Shown: piece after piece, positions 50,809 through 58,344 of the stretch
Layout: each line of letters starts with the position of its first letter
How positions within the stretch are numbered: position 1 is the stretch's first letter
Origin: Ligustrum vulgare
Lineage: Eukaryota > Streptophyta > Magnoliopsida > Lamiales > Oleaceae
DNA: 64,000 bases
NCBI GenBank assembly: GCA_963555705.1
Contig: OY743180.1
Coordinates: forward strand, 34,876,129-34,940,128
Direction: 5' to 3'
Program-made: the position numbers and the translations under genes
The notes under the pieces: generated by a model
What the model was told of the DNA's origin: nothing
What the model saw: the letters and a program-made list of their open reading frames with translations, nothing else
The model's database searches: none

Positions 50809-51490
50809 CCCCTACTATTTTACAGATTAGAACGGATCGTTGATTGGAGGTTGATGCAGTGGTGTCGAGATGCCAGGATCTAAGGATTTCAATAATTAAA
50901 TCTGGCGTAATTTTTATTAAATAACTTTATTACCAGTAGTATTTCATTTTGTTAATTTACGGATATTTCTTTTGTTCCGTTTCTAATTTTGGATTGAAGA
51001 ATGTTTCCTACGCTGTTCTACATGAACGTATGATATTTACGCATTTATTGTTTTGACCAACTTCATGAATTGATACGTATCTATCCCCTATGGAGAATTT
51101 TAAACTTTAGCCTGACACCTAGTTCTTTTGACAATGATGGTGCATTCTAGTAGACATTATTAGAATAATGTTCCGTCTCTATCAATTGTATTTTCCTTAG
51201 CACTAGTATTTAAATCAAATTTGTGAATTGTTCCAAATTCTACAAGCAGGCAAGTGTAGGACATGCTATACGTAAATGCTCTAACTGATCCGATTTCTTT
51301 TAAAATAGAGTTTGGTATTATATTAGTCTCAATGATATATTTTAAATTGAGTTTGAATGATAAAAATTTCATTCATATGGTTTGCTTCGATTTTTTTAAC
51401 TAACAAGATCCTTTATAAAATTATAAACTATAAAGGAAATAAAGCTTGCACGACCGGTCAAGTTCTATAAAATTTTGGGTCGTTACAGTT

Positions 51491-51502
51491 TGGTATCAGA
51501 GC
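51491..51502 (+). other. Primer-binding site (initiator tRNA-Met)
   Basis: TGGTATCAGAGC starts 3 bases after the 5' LTR end. It is the complement of the 3' end of plant initiator methionine tRNA and primes minus-strand DNA synthesis. The match ends after 12 bases (acaag follows instead of the next expected bases). Confidence 0.93.
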
Positions 51503-52149
51503 ACAAGTTTTATTTTTCTGTAGACCTGTGCCAAAAAAAAAAAAAAAAGTTACGTCACTGTTCACGGTGAACAGTACGTGTCACTGTTCACGTCGTGAAC
51601 AGTGGATTTAAAAAAAAAAAATCACAATTTGATTTTAATGGTTTATGCATTAATTTTTTTTTTATTTACCTTAAATAAGTGAATATTGTATGTTATGGGT
51701 TTCGATTAAATTTTATTTGATTATATGTGAAACTGAAGTGTGAATTAGAAATGCAATTTTATTTTTCAAATTGAAGGATATTTAATATGTGATGTTATAC
51801 ATATGCATTATATATTTTGGAAGAATAGAGGAGTAAGATAAATATATGATCCTTGGCACTCAACGACCACCAATCGACCATCATTCGACGATCATAAGGT
51901 TCGTAAAGGGGTAAGAAAAGATATGTTTAGTTCAACCTATTGCTCAAATTTTTGAAAGTTTTCTTATTGCCTAAATTATATGATATGTAAGTTTTATCTA
52001 CACGTTTAAGTCTTATATTTCAAGTGAAGCATGTTATCCATGATTTTAAATATGTGTATAGGCAAGCAAGAAATAGGATGTGACATAATTATAAGAGTGT
52101 AAGCATAACATATTAGGTTTCGATATGATGAGCTACTAAATTCTAGGAA
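51503..52149 (+). other. Retroelement leader between PBS and gag
   Basis: An AT-rich stretch of about 650 bp without a supported ORF. It holds a run of about 15 A near 51534-51548, two strong palindromes (51556-51604) and further A- and T-runs. By position it is the 5' untranslated leader, where packaging and dimerisation signals are expected. Confidence 0.75.
51556..51604 (+). promoter_or_regulatory. Paired GTTCAC/GTGAAC palindromes in the leader
   Basis: ACTGTTCAC-G-GTGAACAGT (51557-51575) and CACTGTTCACG-T-CGTGAACAGTG (51582-51604) are two near-perfect palindromes with related arms, 6 bases apart. Because the arms are interchangeable, each can fold alone or pair with the other or with a second RNA molecule. 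That would fit a dimerisation/packaging element, by analogy with retroviral leaders; this role is inferred. Confidence 0.7.
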
Positions 52150-53202
52150 ATGGCTCCCCCTACCCACACGAATTTGATGCGTGATTTATTGCAAGCGGTA
52201 CAAGAGTTGAGTAGGCAGAATCCACCACCACCACAAAATCCACCGCCCCAACAGAATGCACCTCAGACTGTTCCTGGAGTTGTCTCAGTGGTTGAGCAGT
52301 TTCGAAGGTACAAGCCCCCTACTTTTGACGGTGGTTCTGATCCATTGGTTGTTGAGGAGTGGATAAGGAGCCTGGAGCGCATATTTCGACACATTGCTTG
52401 TTCGGATGCACAGAAGGTACTATGCGCAGAATTCATGTTTGTTGGAGCAGCTAGTCACTGGTGGGAGTCTATCTCGCGTACTAGGACTGAACAGGAACAA
52501 CATAACTTGACTTGGGAGCAGTTTAAGGATGACGTGCTGTCAAAATATTTTCCTCAAGCCCTGAGGGACTTCAAAGAATCGGAATTTTTGCAACTCAGGC
52601 AAGGAAACATGTCGCTTACTGATTACGAGAGGCAGTTTGATCAGCTCTCAAGGTATGCTCCGCACCTGGTGGACACAGAAGTTAAGAAGATCAGGAGGTT
52701 TGAAAATGGGTTGCGCCCGGAGATTGGCATGATCATCATGTCCCATCATTTTACTTCATATCGTGAAATGTTGGAAAGGGCCCATGCTATTTCATATCAG
52801 AGGACTACATTCGAACAGTATGCCCAACAGAGCAAGGAATCGGGAGGAAAAAGAAAGTGGAACAACCACGGCAAGGACAAACGCAATTGGCAAAACAAAA
52901 GACCCAACACAGGAGTTCATACTGGTGGGATGAGTGGGAATATTACACCTTGTCCTAAGTGTGATAAAGTCCACAAGGGTGAATGTTTATTTGGGAAAAA
53001 CATTTGTTTTCGGTGTGGTAAACCGGGACACATTGCGTATAACTGTATGGAGCCTCCGAAGAAGAGGGATGAAGATCAGGATAATAACAAGAAAGGCAAG
53101 GCCCGAGTTTTTGCACTAAATCAACACGAGGCAGAACAGGATCCGAACGTAATAGCAGGTATTTTAATTGAGTACCTATTTATGTTCTTTAAATGGCGTT
53201 AA
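52150..53202 (+). CDS. gag: Gag (capsid-nucleocapsid) of the Ty3/gypsy element
   Basis: 350-codon ORF encoding the structural protein that forms the cytoplasmic virus-like particle and binds genomic RNA. It starts at an ATG in good plant context (aaATGGCT). Residues 24-40 are Pro/Gln-rich. A retrotransposon gag domain spans about 50-215 (core motifs ASHWWES at 101-107, TWEQF at 121-125, GLRPEI at 187-192). A basic linker follows (about 228-255), then two zinc knuckles: C268-C271-H275-C279 (CX2CX3HX3C) and C286-C289-H294-C299 (CX2CX4HX4C). The last 13 or so codons after residue 337 look foreign and end in TAA at 53200-53202. They lie inside a 79-nt GT...AG segment (53159-53237) whose removal would place gag in frame with protease, as in related single-ORF gag-pol elements. 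Gag itself appears intact. Confidence 0.93.
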   Translation: MAPPTHTNLMRDLLQAVQELSRQNPPPPQNPPPQQNAPQTVPGVVSVVEQFRRYKPPTFDGGSDPLVVEEWIRSLERIFRHIACSDAQKVLCAEFMFVGAASHWWESISRTRTEQEQHNLTWEQFKDDVLSKYFPQALRDFKESEFLQLRQGNMSLTDYERQFDQLSRYAPHLVDTEVKKIRRFENGLRPEIGMIIMSHHFTSYREMLERAHAISYQRTTFEQYAQQSKESGGKRKWNNHGKDKRNWQNKRPNTGVHTGGMSGNITPCPKCDKVHKGECLFGKNICFRCGKPGHIAYNCMEPPKKRDEDQDNNKKGKARVFALNQHEAEQDPNVIAGILIEYLFMFFKWR

Positions 53203-53237
53203 TTTCCCCAAGTCCAATTCTATAGTTATGAACACAG
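53159..53237 (+). other. Candidate 79-nt intron (or insertion) at the gag/protease border
   Basis: Begins GTATTT after ...agcag and ends ...acacAG before gcatgc, obeying the GT-AG rule. It is AT-rich and contains the stop that ends gag. Its length is 1 mod 3, and gag and protease lie in frames offset by exactly one base, so exact removal from 53159 to 53237 would make them continuous with no residue lost at a position where related elements have uninterrupted protein. 79 nt is near the lower size limit of plant introns. A plain insertion that happens to fit the splice rules is the alternative. Confidence 0.6.
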
Positions 53238-53404
53238 GCATGCTATTATTATCTGATGTACCTGCTTATGTACTTTTTGACTCTGGGGCTACAAATTCTT
53301 TTATATCTGCATCCTTCGTCGCTAGGTCTAACTTTACTTGTGTTGAAACGGGTATTGAATTAGAGGTTAGTATCCCCTCAGGAATAACCCTTTGCACAAA
53401 TTAG
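53238..53404 (+). pseudogene. pol: Retroelement aspartic protease, N-terminal part, ending in a premature TAG
   Basis: Protease cuts the Gag-Pol precursor. The active-site triad DSG is encoded at 53279-53287 within VLFDSGATNSFIS, a typical retropepsin signature. The frame has no upstream start of its own that belongs to the element and is naturally entered from gag. It stops at TAG (53402-53404), immediately followed in the same frame by ATG ACT AAA. The domain continues unbroken beyond the stop, with the C-terminal protease motif ILGMDWL at residues 29-35 of the next segment. A single base change (an A/T difference from a Lys codon) would explain the stop. Readthrough is possible but the context is not a known readthrough signal. 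Confidence 0.85.
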
Positions 53405-55255
53405 ATGACTAAAGCTTTGAAATTAGAGATTGACGGGAAAATATTAGAGGCTGATTTATATCTTTTGGAGATGAAGGACTTTGATGTTATATTAGGCATG
53501 GACTGGTTGGGACTAAATCATGCAACCATCCGATGTCGTGAGAAAGAAGTATTATTTCAGCAGCCTGGAGGGGAAGAATTTCGTTTCTTTGGGATAAAGT
53601 ATAAGTCTCTACCTCATCTTGTATCGGCTTTACAAGCAGAGAAAATGTTGAGGAAGGAGTCATGTCAAGGATTCCTAGTTAATGTCATTGGGTCTAAACA
53701 TTCAGAAATGACCATACATGATATTAACATTGTGCGGGACTACTCAGATGTATTTCCGGAAGATCTCCCTGGCATTCCACAAAATAGACAGGTGGAATTT
53801 ACTATTGACTTGGTTCCCAGAGCAGCACCAGCCTCTAAGGCCCCATACAGAATGGCACCAAAAGAACTTCAAGAATTAAAATTACAATTGGAAGAGTTGT
53901 TGGAAAAGGGTTTCATTCGACCAAGTGTATCACCTTGGGGTGCTCCAGTACTTTTTGTAAAGAAGAAAGATGGGAGTATGAGAATGTGCATTGACTATCG
54001 AGAGTTAAATCGTTTGACTATCAAAAATAGATACCCGCTACCAAGGATAGAAGACTTATTCGACCAGCTAAGAGGTGCAACAGTGTTTTCGAAGATTGAC
54101 TTGAGGTCGGGGTATCATCAATTGAAAATCAAGGCAAGTGACATACTAAAGACTGCTTTCAGGACTCGTTATGGACACTATGAGTTCACCGTCATGCCTT
54201 TTGGTTTGACCAATGCTCCAGCTGTATTTATGGACCTTATGAATCGAGTGTTCCATCAGTACCTGGACCAATTTGTCATAGTGTTTATTGACGACATACT
54301 TGTGTACTCAAAGAATAAGGAGCAACACAAGAAACAACTCGGTATAGTTTTGGAAACTTTAAGGAAGGAGAAATTATATGCGAAATTCAAGAAGTGCGAA
54401 TTTTGGCTTGATCGCGTTGGTTTTCTTGGTCATGTGGTTACGGCCCACGGGATTGAAGTAGATCCGGTTAAAGTAGAAGCAGTAACATATTGGCCTAGAC
54501 CAACCAGTGTAGGCGAAGTTCGTAGTTTCTTGGGACTGGCTGGCTATTATAGGAGATTTATTGAGGGTTTCTCAAAGATTTCAGGATCGATGACTCAGTT
54601 GACTAGAAAGGGTGTGAAGTTCCAATGGACAGAAAAATGTGAAAAATGTTTTCAGGAACTTAAGCAGAGATTGGTCTCAGCTCCTGTTTTGACAGTACCT
54701 GAAGGTTCAGATGGGTTTGTCATTTATAGTGATGCTTCTAAACAGGGCTTAGGTTGTGTGTTGATGCAACATGGAAAGGTCATTGCATATGCCTCGAGAC
54801 AGTTGAAGCAGTATGAACAGAACTATCCAACGCATGACTTAGAGCTTGCAGCTGTAGTTCACGCTTTAAAAATATGGCGTCATTATCTTTATGGTGGGAA
54901 GTGTGAAATCTACACTGACCATAAAAGTCTCAAATATTTCTTCACACAGAAGGAATTGAATATGAGACAAAGGAGGTGGTTGGAATTAGTAAAGGATTAC
55001 GATTGTACAATCCTTTACCACCCGGGTAAGGCTAACGTAGTTGCAGATGCCTTAAGCAGGAAGACAGGATCACATTTAGCTGTTTTACCCACAGTACCGG
55101 AACACTTGATAGAAGACTTTGAGAAATTGAGGTTAGAAGTCATCATACCACCGACACAGACTTCAGCAAGAATAGAATCTTTAATGATTCGACCCACACT
55201 GAGGGATCGAATCAAGGAAGCACAGAATATGGACCTTTTTTTTGTAAAAGATTAA
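53405..55255 (+). pseudogene. pol: Pol: protease end, reverse transcriptase and RNase H
   Basis: 616 codons in the protease frame, opening right after the TAG. Residues 1-60 complete the protease (ILGMDWL, 29-35). RT spans about 130-330: [11 protein letters not shown] (172-182), [11 protein letters not shown] with catalytic D232, MPFGLTNAP (264-272), and the FIDD box with D297 and D298 (Phe replaces Tyr of the classic YXDD, as usual in plant chromoviruses). The connection follows with [12 protein letters not shown] (374-385). RNase H spans about 437-552 with D443, E480, D505 and D548 (ADALSR). All catalytic residues expected for both enzymes are present, so this part is intact. The frame ends at TAA 55253-55255 just after an A-run (55246-55249). 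The same polyprotein continues in other frames, so this end is a frameshift rather than a natural stop. Confidence 0.93.
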
Positions 55256-55263
55256 GACTGAGG

Positions 55264-55421
55264 TTGGTACAGGAAAAAAGAAGTGGATTTGAAATATCTG
55301 CAGATAATGCACTGACTTTTAAAGGAAGGTTGTGTGTACCTAAGGATGAAAATATAAGAAATGAGATAATGGAAGAAGCTCATTCTGCTCCGTATGCTGC
55401 ACATCCAGGAGGTACAAAAAA
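55264..55421 (+). pseudogene. pol: Integrase N-terminal zinc-binding region (shifted frame)
   Basis: Continuation of Pol in a frame displaced by two bases from RT-RH. It contains the linker and the two histidines of the HHCC integrase zinc finger (H40 and H47 counted from 55264, in AHSAPYAAHPGGTK). The two cysteines are encoded in the next frame (55394-56188). Two one-base gains in A-runs at 55246-55249 and 55274-55279 would explain the offset; this is an inference from family conservation. After the A-run at 55416-55421 this frame becomes meaningless. Confidence 0.75.
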
Positions 55422-56188
55422 GGTATCGAGATCTACGAGATACATTCTGGTGGAGGAACATGAAGAGAGGGATTGGTTTGTTTGTAGAAAAATGTCTTGT
55501 CTGTCAGCAGGTCAAGGCAGAACATCAAAGGCCATCAGGGCTTTTGAAACCGTTGGATATTCCAGAATGGAAATGGGAACACATAGCGATGGACTTTGTG
55601 ATTGGATTTCCAAGATCAGTTAGAGGTCACAATGCTATTTGGGTAGTGGTTGACCGTTTGACAAAGTCAGCCCATTTTCTACCAATCAAAATCAATTTCA
55701 GTATGGAACAGCTCGCACAGTTATACGTCAGAGAGATAGTCAGATTACATGGAGTTCCAGTTACCATTATTTCTGATAGGGATCCAAGATTCACATCAAA
55801 ATTTTGGAGGAGTTTCCAAGGCGCTATGGGAACGAAATTGAAGTTTAGCACTGCTTATCATCCTCAGACGGATGGACAGTCAGAAAGAACCATTCAGATT
55901 CTAGAAGACATGTTGAGGTCATGTGTTTTGGATCTTGGAGGTAATTGGGAGACATATCTACCGTTAGTGGAGTTCGCTTACAATAATAGCTTTCAGGCCA
56001 CTATAGGTATGGCCCCATATGAAGCCCTTTATGGTAGAAAGTGCAGATCTCCTGTCCATTGGAATGAGGTTGGAGAGAAAAGAGTTTTGGGTCCAGAAAT
56101 CATTGAACAAACAGTAGAGGCAGTTGATAAAATTAGAGCAAGAATAAAGACAAGCACAAGATCGACAAAAGAGTTACGCAGATGGTAG
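55415..56188 (+). pseudogene. pol: Integrase catalytic core (shifted frame)
   Basis: Integrase inserts the cDNA into the chromosome. Numbering the open frame from 55394, the zinc-finger cysteines are C34 and C37 (KCLVC). The DDE core has D67 (AMDFVIGFP), D128 (IISDRDPRF) and E164 (TDGQSERTIQ), with the expected 35 residues between the second Asp and the Glu. NNSFQATIGMAPYEALYGR (about 212-230) is a further family landmark. The frame is displaced +1 from the N-terminal part, attributable to one extra A in the run 55416-55421. It stops at 56186-56188 shortly after a second +1 displacement near 56152-56153 (caagcac where caGcac would keep the family reading). The catalytic core itself is undamaged. 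Confidence 0.92.
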
Positions 56189-56630
56189 AAGAAAGGAATT
56201 GGAATTTCAAGTGGGGGACAAAGTCTTCTTGAAAGTTGCACCAATGAAGGGTGTATTGAGATTTGGACAGAAAGGGAAGTTGAGACCGCGGTTCATTGGT
56301 CCTTTCGAAATTCTTGAAAGGATTGGTGGTTTGGCTTATCGACTTGCCCTACCGCCAGAATTAGCTGCAGTGCATAATGTATTCCATGTTTCGATGCTCA
56401 GAAAGTATGTTCATGATCCTAATCATGTAGTGAGTTATCAGACATTGGATGTAAAAAAGGACTTGTCATATGATGAAGCTCCAACAAAGATCTTAGATAG
56501 AAAGGTGCACATTTTGAGGAACAGAGAGATTCCATTGGTCAAAGTTCAATGGAGTAATCATGGTGTCGACGAAGCTACTTGGGAGAAGGAAGATGAGCTT
56601 AAATCCCAGCATCCGGAACTCTTTGTTTAG
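56154..56630 (+). pseudogene. pol: Integrase C-terminal (GPY/F-like) module and chromodomain (shifted frame)
   Basis: Last part of Pol, in a frame displaced +1 from the integrase core. The frame is open from about 56154; its first internal ATG-like start gives 143 codons from 56199. With that numbering, FQVGDKVFLKV (3-13) starts the C-terminal integrase module, RFIGPFEIL (31-39) is the GPF motif and HNVFHVSMLRKY (59-70) follows. Residues about 94-142 form a chromodomain (KVQWSNHGVDEATWE at 115-129, with W118 and W128). This module defines chromoviruses; in characterised members it binds histone marks and steers integration into heterochromatin, which fits the element's position inside satellite DNA. 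Natural stop TAG at 56628-56630. Confidence 0.9.
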
Positions 56631-56640
56631 CCAAGGTAAT

Positions 56641-56674
56641 TTTCGAGGACGAAAATATTTTAAGTAAGGGAGAT
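56641..56674 (+). other. Polypurine tract region before the 3' LTR
   Basis: gaggacgaaaatattttaa followed by gtaagggagat lies directly before the LTR start TGTAAGG. The purine-rich aagtaagggaga (about 56662-56673) is the likely plus-strand primer. The tcgaggacgaaaat motif just upstream is typical of this position in chromoviruses. The tract is broken by two pyrimidines, so it is weaker than usual. Confidence 0.7.
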
Positions 56675-57072
56675 TGTAAGGTACCAAATATTTTCATAAA
56701 GCAAAATTTATTTTCTTTATATGCTATTATACATGCTTTGAAGGTTAGGGGCTAAGTGGTAAATATACAAAATTTCTTTCAATTTACCCCATATATATAT
56801 AAGTTTTTATGAGATATTGATAAATATATTAATTTTGGGCTCGTTGGATAGCTTGTAATTAATCATGTATGATAGGCTCGAGAAAGTTTGATTCGGATTA
56901 ATGAAGCCTAATTTATTTAAGATTAAGGAAGTTATCAATAAATGTTATTTTACTATTTGTGTTTGAGTTATAATGGTTAAGTTATGGCCGTTGAGATTTT
57001 AGAGAGAATATGAGGTTTCTTGGATTTTAGTGGTTTTAGATTAGATAGGTAGGATAGAAATGGTCTCTTCCT

Positions 57073-57179
57073 TTCATGATGATGTGTCCCATCAAGTATA
57101 TTTTATAAGATATTTCACATTTCATGATGATGTGTCCCATCAAGTATATTTTATAAGATATTTCATATTTCATGATGAT
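57073..57179 (+). repeat. 48-bp tandem repeat in 3' LTR
   Basis: Copies begin at 57073, 57121 and 57169 (the last partial), same as in the 5' LTR and solo LTR. Confidence 0.9.
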
Positions 57180-57232
57180 AGAGACGTGAGGATATTTTAC
57201 ACAATCCTATTCAAGTATCACCACTCTTCCTT

Positions 57233-57247
57233 CACGTGTATATATAT
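57233..57247 (+). promoter_or_regulatory. LTR promoter candidate in 3' LTR: G-box plus TATA box
   Basis: CACGTG (57233-57238) abuts TATATATAT (57239-57247). In the 3' LTR it could drive readout transcription into the satellite downstream (58340 onward). Confidence 0.5.
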
Positions 57248-57641
57248 CTCTTTAAGTATATTTTTATTTGCAAACGCAAATAGAATTCATCCAAAATCTT
57301 CATAGTCTACGAAGAAAGAAATATATTATCAAGTCTTGAGCAGTTTTAAGGAGTACAAAATTTATTTTGTGAGCAGCAAATCAAGTTTTTCAAAGACTTA
57401 AGGTAGGATAACGAGGTGCAGTTGATTTTATCCTGTTTAAATTATTTTTCCATGTTGTTAATTTATCATGCTTATGAAAGTAAATGATATGATATGATAT
57501 GATGTTTATGGTCATCCGGTACCAAAGATATGATATGATTGAGCTCTTACCGGTTTTCTAAAGATATGATGACGGTATGATATTCTTGGCACATGCGTTT
57601 GATATTTTATTCGGGATAGCACCATAATTTTCGTGTCCTAC

Positions 57642-57660
57642 TGAGTATTCCATATACTCA
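57642..57660 (+). promoter_or_regulatory. Conserved LTR hairpin (3' LTR copy)
   Basis: TGAGTAT (57642-57648), loop tccat, ATACTCA (57654-57660), then cccctactattttacag. Confidence 0.6.
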
Positions 57661-58339
57661 CCCCTACTATTTTACAGATTAGAACGGATCGTTGATTGGA
57701 GGTTGATGCAGTGGTGTCGAGATGCCAGGATCCAAGGATTTCAATAATTAAATCTGGCGTAATTTTTATTAAATAACTTTATTACCAGTAGTATTTCATT
57801 TTGTTAATTTACGGATATTTCTTTTGTTCCGTTTCTGATTTTGGATTGAAGAATGTTTCCTACGCTGTTCTACATGAACGTATGATATTTACGCATTTAT
57901 TGTTTTGACCAACTTCATGAATTGATACGTATCTATCCCCTATGGAGAATTTTAAACTTTAGCCTGACACCTAGTTCTTTTGACAATGATGGTGCATTCT
58001 AGTAGACATTATTAGAATAATGTTCCGTCTCTATCAATTGTATTTTCCTTAGGACTAGTATTTAAATCAAATTTGTGAATTGTTCCAAATTCTACAAGCA
58101 GGCAAGTGTAGGACATGCTATACGTAAATGCTCTAACTGATCCGACTTCTTTTAAAATAGAGTTTGGTATTATATTAGTCTCAATGATATATTTTAAATT
58201 GAGTTTGAATGATAAAAATTTCATTCATATAGTTTGCTTCGATTTTTTTAACTAACAAGATCCTTTATAAAATTATAAACTATAAAGGAAATAAAGCTTG
58301 CACGACCGGTCAAGTTCTATAAAATTTTGGGTCGTTACA

Positions 58340-58344
58340 CCGTA
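58340..58344 (+). repeat. Target-site duplication (ccgta), right of full-length element
   Basis: Exact repeat of 46209-46213. The satellite unit resumes at once with ctcgtataaaag. Confidence 0.97.

Larger units (their letters stand above)
46214..51487 (+). repeat. 5' LTR of the full-length element, split by a nested LTR
   Basis: The LTR begins TGTAAGGTCCC at 46214 and ends GGTCGTTACA at 51487. Its own sequence is 46214-46549 plus 50159-51487, 1665 bp in all, equal to the 3' LTR. Differences from the 3' LTR seen by eye are single substitutions: one in the first 10 bases (tccc against tacc), the others spread through the second part. The interruption falls between gagagaata and tgaggtttc. The G-box/TATA pair, the 48-bp repeats and the conserved hairpin all lie in the second part. 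Confidence 0.95.
46214..58339 (+). mobile_element. Full-length Ty3/gypsy chromovirus (Tekay/Del-like), with nested insertion
   Basis: A 12126-bp element: 5' LTR (interrupted by a 3604-bp insertion plus its TSD), PBS for initiator tRNA-Met, a leader of about 650 bp, gag, protease, RT, RNase H, integrase, C-terminal chromodomain, a purine-rich tract and 3' LTR. Domain order (RT-RH before INT) is that of Ty3/gypsy. The chromodomain marks a chromovirus, and the overall protein pattern and tRNA-Met PBS fit the Tekay/Del clade. Without the nested insertion and its duplicated gaata the element is about 8.5 kb. The LTRs are both 1665 bp and differ at about 9 positions by eye (about 0.5%), so insertion was recent. 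The coding region is interrupted (see the individual entries), so this copy is probably not autonomous unless some of the changes are sequencing errors. Confidence 0.97.
56675..58339 (+). repeat. 3' LTR of the full-length element
   Basis: 1665 bp from TGTAAGGTACC to GGTCGTTACA. It matches the interrupted 5' LTR with about 9 substitutions and no length change by eye. It holds the 48-bp repeats from 57073, the G-box/TATA from 57233 and the hairpin at 57642. Followed by the target duplication ccgta. Confidence 0.97.

Noticed and set aside
55015..55215. Minus-strand and other-frame ORFs overlapping gag-pol (for example 52792-52974, 55252-55461, 55627-55851, 56029-56244)
   Set aside because: They overlap strongly supported plus-strand retroelement domains and show no domain of their own.
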